This document shows positions 20,713 through 33,552 of a stretch of 64,000 nt of DNA, piece after piece (the first letter of the stretch is position 1; the number at the start of each line of letters is the position of its first letter). The stretch is from Shinisaurus crocodilurus. Lineage: Eukaryota; Chordata; Lepidosauria; Squamata; Shinisauridae. The notes below the pieces were generated by a model. It was not told where the DNA came from and ran no database searches. It was given only the letters and a program-made list of their open reading frames with translations. The DNA lies in assembly GCA_021292165.1 (NCBI GenBank), contig CM037885.1, forward strand, positions 11,279,042 through 11,343,041, written 5' to 3'. The position numbers and the translations under genes were made by a program.

Positions 20713-21003
20713 TGAAAGGAGTGCCAAAAACTGAAGTGCCCATTTTAGTTTGCCTGCTGAATGCTTGAAAGCCAAGCCAGGCATTTTTTGTTGTTGTTTG
20801 TTTTGCTTTGTTGCGTTAAAAGTCCTTTTAACAACAACAAGAATGAGAGAAGAAGAAGAACTCAAATCTCTCAGCTTTTAGGCACTCAGCAGGCAGCAGT
20901 ACTGGAAAGCCCCAAGGGAGGAAGTCTGAGGGCTAAGTTCTCCAGGGGGCTTTCCAAGAAGCTCAAGCAGCTGGAGAGGCTGCAAGGACAGAATGGGGGG
21001 AAA

Positions 21004-21007
<4 letters not shown>

Positions 21008-21034
<27 letters not shown>
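21008..21034 (+). repeat. (GA)n microsatellite
   Basis: About 12 AG units. Confidence 0.95.
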
Positions 21035-21238
21035 GACACAACACCCCCCAGCCACCTCCTTACAGTTGTGGGAATATCTTCTAGTTTTTGCAGAGTTTGC
21101 AGACAGCGGTTGTAATAAACAGTCCGTTAAGACTTAAGGTGAAAAAGAAAACGTTAAAAATTTATTTAAGGCTTTATTCCAAGTAGAAAAAACAACAACC
21201 ATACATTCATATCTTCGGCAGCTGGAGTTTAAAACAAC

Positions 21239-21300
21239 ACTTGCCGGCCAGATGGGTGATTAATAAATGTAAATAATAAATAAATAAATAAATAATAAAG
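21239..21300 (+). mobile_element. L2 LINE 3' tail
   Basis: TTGCCGGCCAGATGGGTGATTAATAAATG with (AAAT)n. Confidence 0.7.
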
Positions 21301-21704
21301 AGAAAGGAGTGTGAAAAAGAGGCAGATTTCTTTTCCTTTTTGCCATGTAGTGTTTGTCTTGGCTCTCTTGGGACACATCTACAGTACACTACACACATTT
21401 CTGCCCTAAATTATTGATTTGCTTTTAATGGATGCGTGTTTATGTTTTAATTATAAGTTTGTATTTTATCTGTACTTTACTGTTAGCCTCTTTGACCATT
21501 ATTTTTTAGTGGAAAGGCAGGATATAAATAAAATAAAATAAATCATTGCTCTTGATTAACAATCTTTTAGAAATGTAGTTAAATAGAGGTCGAAGGTGAT
21601 CTTAACAAATAATTCTGGGCACTCACACAAAGCGACAGTTCCCGCCGTTCATTGGGGAATATTTTTAAATTGTTTAACAATAATAATTCTGAGCAGAAGA
21701 GGGT

Positions 21705-21908
21705 GCTGTGAACCAATCATTTCAGCGGCAAAGTGTATACATACATGGCATGCTAAAGGTCCCAGGTTCAATCCATGGCATTTCCAGACAGAGCTGGGAA
21801 GGAAACTTCTGAAGTTCTGTCTGAAACCACAGAGAGCTGCTGGCAGTCCATGTAGGCAATACTGAGCAAGATGGACCAATGGCCTGACTTGGTATAAGGA
21901 AGATTTAG
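21705..21908 (+). mobile_element. tRNA-Ala-derived SINE
   Basis: CCCAGGTTCAATCCATGGCAT (B-box region), CTGGGAAGGAAACTTC, GAGAGCTGCTGGCAGTC, ACTGAGCAAGATGGACCAATGG and CTTGGTATAAGG in family order. Confidence 0.75.
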
Positions 21909-22444
21909 TAGGGATGGAAGAATCACTATAACTTTTTTTTTAAAAAAAAAAAATCAAACACAAGTTTGTTCCATCCCATTTCCACATCAGTCCCCCACTT
22001 TTTTCTTTTTAAAGAACACATATATTTCTGCACAAAACATGGTGTGCATTTTCATGAACCTGGATCTTTGTATGGATCTTTGTATACAATTTCCCCTAAT
22101 TTTTGCAGGCACCTTCCCTGCATATATGCCCTTTTGTATGTAATTTCCCCCTAATATAAGTATATTTGCATGCCATTGCTCCTAATGCATGCCCTATACG
22201 ACACGGGGCCAGGTTTCATCAAGGAACATCTCCCCCTATGATGTATGGATTTGGTTAAATGTGTTCTGTCTGTATTTTGCAGATTGTCAGGTGCCTTTCA
22301 TTCTGTCGTCTGCTCATTGATGGAATTGGATCCCCCCCCCGCCATTTCCTGAAGGCAATACTGAGCAAGATGCACTTGCACAAATCCCCCAAAATGTGTA
22401 TTTTCACACTTTAGCTTATGGGGGAAATGTGCATTTTGGTCAGT

Positions 22445-22481
<37 letters not shown>

Positions 22482-23200
22482 TTTTCTATGACTAAATTTG
22501 GCATGAAATTCTGGAAAGTAAAAACAAAAAAAAAATGGTCTGCAAGTTTGTGGAATCTATGCAAGTTGGGAAAAGCCAGTCCATTGCAGAATCCATGGGT
22601 CAGATTCATAGAAATCCAAACTCATTTGAATCTGTTGCAGATTTCTCCAATATATCTGCCCCTGTACCAACCTGCCAAGCTACTACAATCTTCAGGGAAG
22701 GCCCTGTTGTCTGTGCCACCACAGCCTACGGACTTCCATTTGGCAGTGGCACAGAGACAGGCCATCTCTGCCGTGCTGCCCTCCCTATGGAATGATCATC
22801 TCCCCTCTGAGGTACCTCAGGCCTCAATGCTGGCATGCCTTAGGTGTTTATTGAGAACTTATCTGTTTGCTTTGGCTTTCCACCAGCCATGAGCCAATTT
22901 TGTATCAACCTCATGATACCATTGTATGTGTGTGCATGTCATTTTTGTTTGCTTTGTATTTATTATTTTATAAAATGCTTCAGGATCCATTGCAAATGAA
23001 AAGCACTATGTAAATATTCCTAATAAATAAATAAAAATAAATTTCTTATGGGTTGTTTTTTTTTTTGGATCAGACAATTGCATTGCACAATTTGGAGAAG
23101 TGCAAAAAACTGAAGAATAATTGCCTTCTGGTTGAATGTATACTAGTTCAGGAAGCGTGAATTAGGTCAGTTTGTATTAAGAAGCAACTCTTCCTAAGTG
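21908..23200. mobile_element. hAT-like MITE split by a later L2/MITE insertion
   Basis: The left part (21908-22200) and right part (about 23050-23200) align with the two halves of the 5221-5690 element (AGGGATGGAAGAATC... and GATCAGACAATTGCATTGCA...AGTTCAGGAAGCGTGAATTAGG). The middle holds other repeats, including (TG)n 22446-22478 and an L2 tail. Confidence 0.45.
22650..23045 (+). mobile_element. L2-like LINE 3' end
   Basis: Translates to ...A-V-L-P-S-L-W-N-D...L-P-S-E-V, C-L-R-C-L-L-R-T-Y-L-F, the C-terminus of an L2-type reverse transcriptase ORF, followed by AAAGCACTATGTAAATATTCC and (AAAT)n. Confidence 0.65.
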
Positions 23201-25670
23201 TACTATATGAGGAGCTACCACAGGATATACATTTTGAATCTTCCGCCATCATATATAAACGTTCAATAAGTGGGAAACTAGCTCATTGGAGAGATACGCT
23301 CAACACTATCCTTTTGTGCTGTGCTAGCTTTTTATTTCTAGAGAGCATTTTAAGTAAGATTGAATCCAAAATTGTGATCTTTCACCAGCTGCTGGAAGTG
23401 GTACAGTCAAGACTCCAGTTTACCAGTACATGGGGTTAACTGATGTCAGAGTGCAACAGCAGCAGCAGAGTTCATCCACACGCACGCACACAGGGCTTGT
23501 TTCTAAGTAGATGTTTTTTAAAAAGTAAACAACAGTAACATACAATTTCTTAGGTACTATAAGCTGGATGGTTGCAGACTTTGTAAGTAAAGTTTCTTAA
23601 ATGTTACTTATACTGTGAGGAAAAGAAAACCACAGGTCAAGTCCCCTGCTAAACCAAGCAGGTGTCAGTTGATAACTGCCAACTGGCCCAACTGCCAGAG
23701 AGAGAGAGAATAGAATTCTAACTTGTTGCTAGGCAACCTCCAGACTTCCCTCCCCTGATGCAATCAAGTGGTTCATTCTACTGACTGCTGCCCCCTGACT
23801 ACACAGGGAAGCTTGGTTTCTCCCTTTGCTCTTTAACAAAGAGACTGTACAAGTCGGCCTTAACCCTTTAATGGGCAATCAATCTAAAACACACATCCCT
23901 CCCTGCAGAGCTGATATCTTCTTGTTGCATACTCCAGCGTAAACTGCCTCTAGCTGTTACCCAACTCTGCAGAAGTTCAATTTCGATCACAGCTTGATTT
24001 GTGCAACTTCCCCATTCACTGTCTATAAACCCAGCAAATGTCTCAGTGTACTTAATAATATCTATTGTACCAAAAGGTAGCTGACGTTTAGCAACACTAA
24101 AAAGTTAGGAAGGAGAAACGAAAGGGGAAGTGGTGCCCATTGGTAATGTGAAGGGGGGGGGAACCTCTGTGGCTTTCATTTCTTAATTTTTACTGTATTG
24201 AGCAAAATCAACAAACACAGAGAAGAACATCAAAGTTGCTGATGAGGAAAGTCAGTAAAAAGTGTGGAACAAGCAATTTTCTTGACTCAGATGAACTTGG
24301 CAACACAAAAAGAAGGAGACCAATAAAGTAGGATTTTGATTGTAAAAATGGTGGTAGTTTGCAGTCTCCAGTGGTGGGGCACATAATTCAGAATAGCCTT
24401 TAATGTATGCTTTATTCAGAGACAGAGTTGTTCATCGAAAACTGTAGCAGTGGGTTTGTGTCTCCCCTTCACCATCTGCTGTCTCAGTCTCTCACTGCTC
24501 CACCTCCTGTCTCCAATATCTCATGTCCTTACAACATCCCACCCCCACCCCCACCACCCACCCCAGATATGTCAGTGGGGTCCTTGGGTGGCTCTCTTTT
24601 GATAATGCAGTTAAGGATGTTCACATCCTTAGTTGGGAGCTTGTTGTGGTGCTTGCTGATGCAGATTCCCAGGTCTGACCTGCAAAGAAGAAGGTTGAAG
24701 ACAGTGGGCTCCTCCAAGTGGCACAATCGGTTTCATGCCTGGCCCAGGCCAGAAAGTCTCACAGTCCTGAAGAGGTCACACCAGGCCCTTTGACAATGGT
24801 GGTTCTTGAGGTACCCACAGAGGGGCTCCTTGATTATAGTACCTTGCTTGTTGAGTCAGACTCAGAGGAGAGGACCAAGCGACCACCCAACAACAGAGAC
24901 TGTTGGTGCCAAAAGTTTCAGGCAGCCTCCCATCAGAAATGTGTACACTTGAGGACCCAAAGAAACTGGATTCCTCAAGAATAAGAGGGCTTCTCAGAAG
25001 TAGGAGGGCTCCTTAATAATAGGGGGCTCTTCAGGAGCTGGAAGCCTGCAGGGCTGGGTTAATTGTTTGCAGCTGGAACTGGGTGAGGATCATCATAACC
25101 CTTATTCTGACTGTTCCCAAGTATCATCATGTTTTTTTCCAGGGCCAGATTTAATTGCCTCCATTCTTCAATTTTGGAAGGGAAATATTGAGGTGCCCCA
25201 TATGAAGATCGGCTATGTCTCTGTGGTGAGGAAGTAGGTGAATTCTTGGGATATGTTTTGTTTGTAGTGTGGTCTTCACAGTGAAGAACATAACAGATTA
25301 CTTAGCCGTGCTATTAGCAAATGCCATGGAAGGTCACTGAAATGGTATTTGGAATATTTTCTGGCTGATGTAAATCAATACAATGCAATTAAACTCCCAT
25401 TCATAACCACAGTAAATAGATTAACATTGACTGTAATAGCACAAAGAATGTCAAAATCACAACATCTGTCTAATCTTGTTGCTTTGTGTTTGTTTTGGAC
25501 TGCTATTATTTTAATTGCGTTTTTGTATTGTTATGCTGTTTTCACTGGCTGGGTTTACTCTTGTCTCTTGCCAATTTGATTTTTGATGCTAGCATTCTAT
25601 TGTCTAGTTTTGGAACCCTGAACTTTTTAGGAAAGGCAGAATAGGGGTTTATGAACAAACAGGCAACCAA
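23200..25670. other. Intergenic, no gene seen
   Basis: Short ORFs without motifs. 24400-24420 read on the minus strand contains GTCTCTGAATAAAGCATAC, a poly(A)-signal context typical of LTRs, but I could not define an element. Confidence 0.35.
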
Positions 25671-25675
25671 TTAAC

Positions 25676-25803
25676 TAAAGGGGCAATCTTATGCATGTTT
25701 AGACAGGGGAAAAGTCCTATAATTCGAGCATGGCTGGCTGGGGAATGCTGAGACTTGTAGGACTTTTTTTCTGTCTGAAAATGTATAGGATTGCACCCTA
25801 AAT
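25676..25803. mobile_element. TTAA-type hairpin MITE
   Basis: AAGGGGCAATCTTATGCATGTTTAGACAG...GGCTGGCTGGGGAATGCTG...CTGTCTGAAAATGTATAGGATTGCACCCTAA; inverted arms like those at 10806-11195. Confidence 0.65.
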
Positions 25804-25805
25804 GA

Positions 25806-27150
25806 ATAAATGCATGTTGTGATAGAGCTCAGTGTAACTGGCTAGCTATTCCTACCGTTACAGAATCAATGCACAAACAGGATAATAGAAGGGACCCAGT
25901 GAATTTGGGTTTCCAAATTCCGTGTAAGTCTACAGGCCTCTGTCTCCCCAGATCATATTTATTAATCTACCTCGTGTCTGGGATGTGCATTTCATTATTG
26001 TGCAATGCGGCCTAATATAGAAACCACCTCCCTGCTATTGTAAAAACAGGCCTCATCAGGATGTGGTATCAACACATATTGTACCCAACAAAAATAGATT
26101 TGTTTTTAACAACTTAACTTCCTTCCTCTTCTGATTTTTAATTTTCCCCACCCACCCCTTAATAGTCACCAGATTCGAGATCAGATCTGCTCCTCCATCC
26201 CTAGCTTGGAAGAAGGCAAGAGCCAGCCCTACCATGAGGCAAAATGAGGAGGTAATTTCAGGTGGCAGATGCTGGCTGGTGGGTAGGGGGCAATGGTAGA
26301 AGCCCCTTGCCTTGGCCATTCTCTTCTGTTGGCAGATAGAGCTGTGTGTTCCAGGCAGGGAGGCATGCAGGGACAAAATTGGAGGATGGGGGAGAGAGAG
26401 AGAGGTCCCTCCCTCAGTGAGGATTATCCCCTTCCTATCACTGCAAGGTTTCCCCTCTGACAGCACAAGCTAATGTCTCAAAGCTTCTCCTTTAGCTTGC
26501 ATGGTGGTGGTCACACCCTTGCTGGGATGAAATTGGAGGGGCGGGAGACCCCCCCCCATGCTGGTCCTCACCTATCCCCATCATCCAGTTCTTCCCCTGC
26601 AGGGGTCCCCCCCCCCATCAATGCAAGCTAATGGCACAAACCCACTCCATTTGCTTATGTGGGGCAAGGTTTGGGGAGAAATGTCAGGGGCCAAGACAGC
26701 AAACCTTCTGCAGCTCAGATTGAAATCTAATCTGGAGAATAATTTGGGGACTTTTAAAGCTTTCATTTGAGTTTTAAATGCCCCCCCCCATTCTGCTCTG
26801 AGTCTGGCTTGGGGGAAATTTGCCAGGATCTCTTGTAACAAGTTGCCCAGACTGAGGGAGTGGATCCAATCTTGAAAGCTTATCGCAGGCAGAATCATGG
26901 GATTGGCTCCCCAGCTTCACCTGATTCCCAGGATCATGAGGATTCTAGTCAGAGTCAGTGGTGCTATCCCAGCTTAAGCTACCTGCAGTTTCTTCCTCAG
27001 GCCCACATTGCTGGTATCTCAGGGATTAGGAAATTATGGGGTTCCTGTTTTAAGCTTTATAGCAATCAACACTGGTAAAGTTACAACACAGATATATCAT
27101 GCTGAGAAAGAACTTCTGATGCATAAGATTTTCAACTTCATCTAAGGGCT
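25806..27150. other. Intergenic, no gene seen
   Basis: 26200-26350 (GAGCCAGCCCTACCATGAGGCAAAATGAGG) resembles the hAT element at 35155. Otherwise only poly-C runs and short ORFs. Confidence 0.35.
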
Positions 27151-27152
27151 GT

Positions 27153-27541
27153 TTTTATTTATTTATTTATTATATTTTTGAATCGCCCATCTGGCCAGTC
27201 ATCCAGCCACTCTGAGCGATGTACAGTGCAATAAAATACAAGAAAAAACAGTGTAAAACACAATTAAAACAACAACAACAAACCAGTACAAAACTTAAAA
27301 ATCCTAACCCACCCCATATTCCTGCCTGAAAAGCCACGTTTTTAATGCACGGCGGAAGCTAATCAAGGAAGGGGCATGGCGGAGGTCACTGGGGATAGAG
27401 TTCCATGAATTGGGGGCTGCCACAGAAAAGGCCCTCCTCCTAGTCCCCACCAGCCTGGTTTCTCTGGCTGATGGGACAGGGAGAAGGCCATCCGTGGCAG
27501 ATCTTGTTGAGCGGCCTACTTGATGTTGCTGGAGGCACTAC
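27153..27541 (-). mobile_element. L2 LINE 3' end
   Basis: ATCGCCCATCTGGCCAG, ACCCACCCCATATTCCTGCC and GATCTTGTTGAGCGGCCTAC are the reverse of the 3125-4556 element's end. Confidence 0.85.
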
Positions 27542-27589
27542 TACCAGGTATACATGCCCATCAAGAAAACACGTCCGTGTACAGATGGC

Positions 27590-27960
27590 CAAATCTGTCA
27601 AGTTTGGTATCACATGGGTTCTCATTTTTCACTTTTAAGTTCATTCTGTCTCATTTCTGCATCAGATATTAATGTATTTTTCTTTTCATCCGCTTGAACA
27701 TTTGTATGGATTTTTGTGTACATACTTTGAAAATATATATATATATATATATATATGTATACATGTTTCATGTGCAATTTGTTTGTGCTCAGTTTTGCAA
27801 ATGCACACATTTTTAAAAGCAATTTCCCAGTAAATAGTTTTAAAATGTTTATTTAACAATCAATAGTTTTAAAATGTTTTTTTAAACAATATTTTTAAAA
27901 AAATGTTAGTGTGCATTTTTGGTGAACTACATTGCAAAATGGGTCTTAATATGACAAAAT
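27590..27960. mobile_element. hAT-like MITE remains with (AT)n
   Basis: A/T-rich with TTCATTCTGTCTCATTTCTGCATCAG and TTTGTATGGATTTTTGTGTAC as in the 5221 family; (AT)n at 27736-27757. Confidence 0.45.
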
Positions 27961-28500
27961 GTACATTCCATGAGATCTTCACACATGAATGTGTACACCA
28001 GTAGTGGGGAAACTATTTCAGTCCAAAGGCTGAATTCCAATCTGAGAAAGTTCTCAGGGGCATGCATTCCATCTGTGGGCAGGGCCAAAGACAGAGTGGG
28101 TGAAGCCAAAATGTGATTATTACCCATTTTAAACCTACTCAGAAGTAATTAGGTCACATGGTCTGGAGATTCCCCATCCTTGATGTACACAGCTGCCCCA
28201 ATACTATAACCCTAGCGGTCACCCAATGATCACTGCATACTATTACAGGGCATGCCGCTCTGTTATTCTCTGGCTTTGACATGGTTGGGGCACTCTCAAA
28301 CAATGAATGATGACTAATGAGCAATTAACATGAGCTAAGAATGCAGAGTGTCCTCACCGGGTTGGTTCCCTTGTTAGTGTTCTGGAGACTTACGCTGCCT
28401 TTAAAATAACAACATCAGTTTATTTACAATTGTGCAGGTTGGGTAGCTGGGAAACTGGGTAATTCTAGATCCTAAACAGGACCCACTCATAATACCACAA

Positions 28501-28798
28501 CTCAGAATTCCCTAATGAAATTGATCAGCAGTAGATTCAGGACAGACAAAAGGAAGTTCTTCACACAGGACATCATGAATTTATGGAATTCACTGTCTTG
28601 AGATGTGATGATGGCCAGTAGTTTAGATGGCTTTGTAAACCAGTTAGGCAAATCCATGAAGGAAAGAACTGATTATCATGACATGGATGCCACTGTGTTG
28701 AGAGGCTGTAAGCTATGGAATACCAGTTGCCGTTGGGGAACACCGCCTTGCTGGTGGGCTTCCCAGAAGTATCTGGTAATTCTGGTTAGATCCTGTAG
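28501..28798 (+). mobile_element. CR1/L3-like LINE 3' end (family A)
   Basis: AGATTCAGGACAGACAAAAGGAAG, TTCTTCACACAGG and TTATGGAATTCACTGTC, with the family A tail; matches 20-340. Confidence 0.7.
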
Positions 28799-28802
28799 CT
28801 GT

Positions 28803-29577
28803 AGGGATCATAGAATCATAGAAAAGTAGAGTTGGAAGGGGCCTACCAGGCCATCGAGTCCAACCCCCTGCTCAATGCAGGAATCCAGGTCAAAGCATCC
28901 CTGACAGATGGCCGTCCAGCTTCACCTTGAATGCCTCCAGAGTGGGAGAGCTCACCACCTCCCTAGGTAGTTGGTTCCATTGTCTTATTGCTCTGACAGT
29001 CAGGAAATTTTTCCTGATGTTTAGGTGGAATCTAGGTTCCTGTAACTTGAGCCCATTATTCTGTGTCCTGCAAACTGGGATGATCGAGAAGAGATCCTGG
29101 CCCTCCTCTGTGTGACAACCCTTTAAGTATTGGAAGAGTGCTATCATATCTCTCCTCAGTCTCCTCTTCTGAAGGCTAAACATGCCCAGTTCTTTCAGCC
29201 TCTTCTCATAGGGCCTTGTTTCCAGTCCCTTTATCATCCTTGTTGCCCTCCTCTGAACCCTCTCCAGTTTGTCTACATCCTTCTTAAAGTGTGGTGCCCA
29301 GAACTGGACGCAGTACTCAAGATGAGGCCTAACCACTGCTGAGTAAAGGGGAATTATCACTTCCCGCAAATTGGAAGCTATACTTCTATTAATGCAGCCC
29401 AAAATAGCATTTGCCTTCTTTGCAGCCACATCACATTGCTGGCTCATATTCAGTTTGTGATCTACCACAATTCCAAGATCCTTCTCACTTGTAGTATTGT
29501 TGAGCCAAGTGTCCCCCATTCTGTAACTCTGCATTTGGTTTCCTGGATGATTTCTCCAACTTTCCTAGGATCCTGTA
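28803..29577 (-). mobile_element. CR1 LINE 3' end with open reverse transcriptase C-terminus
   Basis: A 214-codon open frame (29534-28890) reads C-terminal CR1 reverse transcriptase: E-K-D-L-G-I-V-V-D, R-P-H-L-E-Y-C-V-Q-F-W-A-P, V-Q-R-R-A-T and R-Q-W-N-Q-L-P-R-E-V-V. It lies downstream of the catalytic domain, so the copy is 5'-truncated. The 3' UTR ends in TATGATTCTATGATCC. Confidence 0.92.
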
Positions 29578-29682
29578 ATCAGGATGCTAGGTTAGATGGA
29601 ACATTTGTTCTGATCCGGCTTATGGTGGCTCAGCTTGTCTGAGTGTGGAAAGCTAAGCAGGGTCAAGCCTGGTTATTACTTG

Positions 29683-30495
29683 TGTTGGGGATTGCCAAAA
29701 GACCTGGGGGAGCGGATATTGTGATACAGCAATACCTTGGATTGCAAGTAACTTGGTTTGAGAGCATTTTGCAAGACAAGCAATTTTTAAATATTTATTT
29801 ATTTATTTTTACTTGATATACAAGCTGATGTCTTGCAATACAAGTACTGTAGTACGACTTTAAATTAAAAATCTCTGTACAATTTTTTTGGGGGGGATTT
29901 CGTTTTGATATAAGAGTGTTTTGGATTACAAGCATGTTTCCGGAACGAATTATGCTCTCAATCCAAGGCATGACTGTATATTATCTCTCCCCTCTTGCTT
30001 TTGCAAACACAGCAGAGTATACCCAACACTACAGGTGAAAAACGTGTGCATGCGGAGCTGCTGGTTAAAGTAGGGCTGGGCATTTAGTTGATACAGGCTG
30101 TCCCTTTTGGACTGGCTGGATCTTCACCTGGTTTCCCCCTTACACTATCAATAAGACAAACAGTCTTTTGGAGGTTAAAAACATAGTTTACTCACTCAGA
30201 TCTTGCAGATTGGGTACAGGCAGGCTTAAGAATGTATTTACAGTTGTGCATTAATCATATGGTAGTCGACCTGTTCTGACCTTGGGAAAAGTTCAGAACT
30301 GCAACTCGGCTACATCTTCAGACATGTTGCACACACAAGTTCATGGCTCAGACTGTTTTCCCGGGGAAGGAGGAGAAGGCGACTGGCAACGCCCACATCC
30401 TGCACCAGGTGAGTCCTGGGTAGCATTCCACAGAGTGTCTGCTCTAGGATGCAGAGAGACTGTGGTCCCAAGGTTTTGACTGCTCATTCCCAACA
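29683..30495. mobile_element. Solo LTR, 813 bp, inserted in the 5S-derived SINE
   Basis: Starts TGTTGGGG and ends CCCAACA (TG...CA with short inverted ends). It is flanked by a perfect 5-bp duplication ACTTG (29678-29682 and 30496-30500) and has no internal coding region. The 5-bp duplication fits Gypsy-type or some endogenous retroviral elements; the clade and strand are not fixed. It carries a nested MITE. Confidence 0.85.
29727..29976. mobile_element. Pogo/Tigger-like MITE, copy 1, 250 bp
   Basis: Ends CAGCAATACCTTGGATTG and CAATCCAAGGCATGACTG are inverted, with TA on both sides. A relative is at 54484-54709. Confidence 0.8.
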
Positions 30496-30600
30496 ACTTG
30501 GATGGGAGACCCCTCCTCTAGTTTCCTACATTGAGCAGGGTGTTGGACTCGATAGCCTTGTAGGCTCCTTCCAACTCTATGATCTATGAAATCCTTCTTA

Positions 30601-32561
30601 TGTTGTGTTTGTGTGTGTGTGGATTTCATTTGGTCTGCATTTTTGAGCACTTTCTAGACTAATATGTGGGTCAGAATGCCATTGGCCTTTGAATTGTGCA
30701 CTTCTCTCAATTTTGCATGCTCAAAAATGTGTACAAAAATGCATATTTTAGGGGAAATGCATAAAAATGTATATTTTATGGAAAATGCTTAAGAAAATAA
30801 ATGTAGATTTTCATGCATTGCTTTTTAGAATTCACAGACAGTTGTGGAAATAGGAAGGAACAAACTTATAACGGACATGAACCAAAAATAGACTGGTTTG
30901 TCCATTGCTATCTTATCTTCTATCCTTCTGTTGAGCTGTTCTGCATTCTGTTCTCAAAGTGTTCTGCTGCTAATTGCTGTTATTGTTTTGTTTGTTTGCT
31001 TGCTTTGTTAATTTCTGCTTCATGGTGGTGCTCCAGTGGCGGTGAACCTATTTTGGGGGTGGAGTTCAGCACCATGGATAGCTCTGAGAAAGCTCCAAAT
31101 AAAAGCTGTAAAACCTGCCATGGATAAGGACCCCCACTGAAATAGGAGTCACCAGCCTCCCCTGATTGCAGCCCCACTTGGAAGTAAGCTACTCCTACTG
31201 AATTGAACATAAAAGGGTTGTACTAAAGTTCTGTCATCAGTTCACAGCACTGCTGAAAAGAGAAGTGAATATACACCAGTGCAGAAACTGAAGGAATTGG
31301 ATTCAGAAATGTTCTGAAATAGGCGGGGCAAGGCACAAGCATAGGAAATATGTGATCAGATCTCCTCTTTATAAAGGAGGAGGAAGAAGGAAAGAGCAAT
31401 TCAAAGAAACAGGGACAACACATCTTAAGGCTTCCCCAGAGAAATTGCCTCTTACGAAAAACACCACCTTCCCAACATCTGAGGACCCAACGGTGAGTCC
31501 ACTGTCATCTTCTGTAATGTCTCTAGTCTTAATGGCATATTTCATTCTTGAACTAAGCCTAGGAATTTCACATGCCACTTCAGTCCATAGAGCCAGAGTC
31601 CAATGAGAATGCAATGTACGTAGGAGTTTGGGTTATCTGTTCACTCATTCTAATCCCTAATCCTCTTTCAGAATGGAGAGCAAGGTAAGAAGAACTGGAG
31701 ATGGGTGAGATTCTCAAAGTTCCCCTTGGATTAATTCAGAAGTTACCAGAGTTCTCCCCCCTCAAAAAATAAATATTGGAAAAATTCTGATAAATTCCCA
31801 AGCCAAGCGGAAACTAATGGATCTTCAGCCAGCATTAGATCCCCTCCCTCCAATTCTGGTCCTGCAGGACCCCCTCAATGCAAGTTAATGGAATGCATTG
31901 GGAGATGTGAGAAGGTGTGCATGAGTGGAAACTCTTCTAGGCTTGTTGTTCCATCTGACATCAGTCATGACATCCCAGAAAGAAGTGAGGACTGGATGTC
32001 CTAAACAGTCAGTGAGCCCAAGCTACAGAGGATGTGATAGATATGGCAGGAGAGATAGACAAATGAAGGAGTGGGAGGTGAAAATGCAAAAAGTCTTATT
32101 TGTGAAGACAGACAAAAGGACTGGCAAGCATTGTTTCTTGAGTGGGGACAAAAGGACTGAGAGATAGATGGACGGGCTGAGCCAAGGAGTGGCTATAACA
32201 AAAACTCCTGCCCCTGTGATGAGCTCAGCTCGCTTATCTCTCGCTGAAGGCCAAGTCAAGGGAAGAATGAGAATTTCATTCTTGCTTGCAAATCATAGGA
32301 ACATGTCCCATTCATGACCCAGAATGCAAATGCAAGCAGGACAGGAGTATAATTCTCAGGGAATTTTCACAATTTCCTGAGCTTGCATTGATGTCCGAAA
32401 GTGTTCACTTGCACAACTGTACACTGCTGCTAAATGCACACTTCTCCCGAAAACCTACATTTTCATGCTTTCACCTATGTGGGGAAAGTGTGCATTTGGG
32501 GCATGTGCTTGGAAAGATGTGCATTTCCCATGTTCAGAAATGCACACCTTTTCAGTTAAAG
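30601..32561. other. Intergenic, MITE debris
   Basis: 30600-30890 has the AT-rich ATGCATTTT pattern of the AGGGAT MITEs. 31680-31950 and 32240-32560 look similar. No gene seen. Confidence 0.35.
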
Positions 32562-32763
32562 CAACGTTCTCCAACCTGGGGGTCGGGACCCCCAAGGGGG
32601 TCGCGACATGCTTTCTGGGGGGTCGCCAGCTATACTGGAAGGAGGGAGGGAGGGGGAGGTATTTTCCTACAGCACCAGGCGCTTGCAATCCAATTGCTGG
32701 AGAAGGAGAGAGCGCGCGCGCGCGCGCGCACCTACACTGTGCTTTATGGGTAACAGGCACGTG

Positions 32764-32909
32764 AGCCTTGAGAAGGAGCCGCTGCCTGCAGTTGCCGCCA
32801 AGCACCTCCTTCGCCTCATGCTTCTCCTCCTTGTGCTGGAGTGAGTGAGTGAGTGAGTGAGTCGCTGCCTGCAGTTGCCGCCAACATCTCACCTCCTCCT
32901 CCTCATGCT

Positions 32910-32966
<57 letters not shown>

Positions 32967-33000
32967 GGAGACGCTGCCTGCAGTTGCCGCCAACACGCGC
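32764..33000 (+). repeat. Internal tandem repeats of the 1.67-kb hAT
   Basis: The block CGCTGCCTGCAGTTGCCGCC occurs three times (about 32780, 32863 and 32972), separated by (GTGA)n, (GT)n and (GA)n runs. Confidence 0.75.
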
Positions 33001-33435
33001 TTCTTCCTCCTCCTCCTGCTGCTGCTGCTGCTGTTGAAGATCTCTGTAAGAACGAGTTGGAGGAGGGGGCAGATTGAGCTGTTGTTGGGCTGGAAAGGGG
33101 AGGTGGTCGCGGCAGCGTCCAGGGGTGAGGGGAGGGTGGGGGGCATTCCACCCAGCCCTTCCTTCTCAGACGCAGCCGGCTGGGGGAGGGGGAGCGGCAG
33201 CACGAGGACGACCTGGGCGACTTGATTATTTGCACAAAGGCAAGTGTGCTTACTTCTTCCTTAGCCCTTTGAGATTTTGGCAGCCCCAATGCAAAGCAGT
33301 GAGGCATGCTGCTGGCTATAATTCTGTTGGGAGAAGGTACTTAACACCACTTGGAGAGCTCACGTTATGGTATTTTTTGACACACTCATTGGGAAGAGTT
33401 TCACTGAACTATGGCTTCTTCTGAGTGAAAATGAA

Positions 33436-33466
<31 letters not shown>

Positions 33467-33552
33467 TGAGAGAGACTGTGTGAATGAATTTCATTTCACT
33501 TGCTTCTGTGGCTATTGCAGAACTATTTTTAGCTGTCTCCAGCAGAACAGAG

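Larger units (their letters stand above)
29625..30600 (+). mobile_element. 5S rRNA-derived SINE, copy 3, split by an LTR
   Basis: The head (29625-29682) and tail (30496-30600) match 14636-14800. The break falls inside TACTTGGATGGGAGACC. Confidence 0.88.

Noticed and set aside
28890..29534. 214-codon frame as a host gene
   Set aside because: The text is CR1 reverse transcriptase C-terminus, followed by the CR1 3' UTR; a 5'-truncated retroelement.
32889..33307. Overlapping 100-145-codon frames
   Set aside because: Low-complexity Ser/Leu/Thr-His and Arg runs from (GT)n, (GA)n and CTC repeats inside the hAT element.
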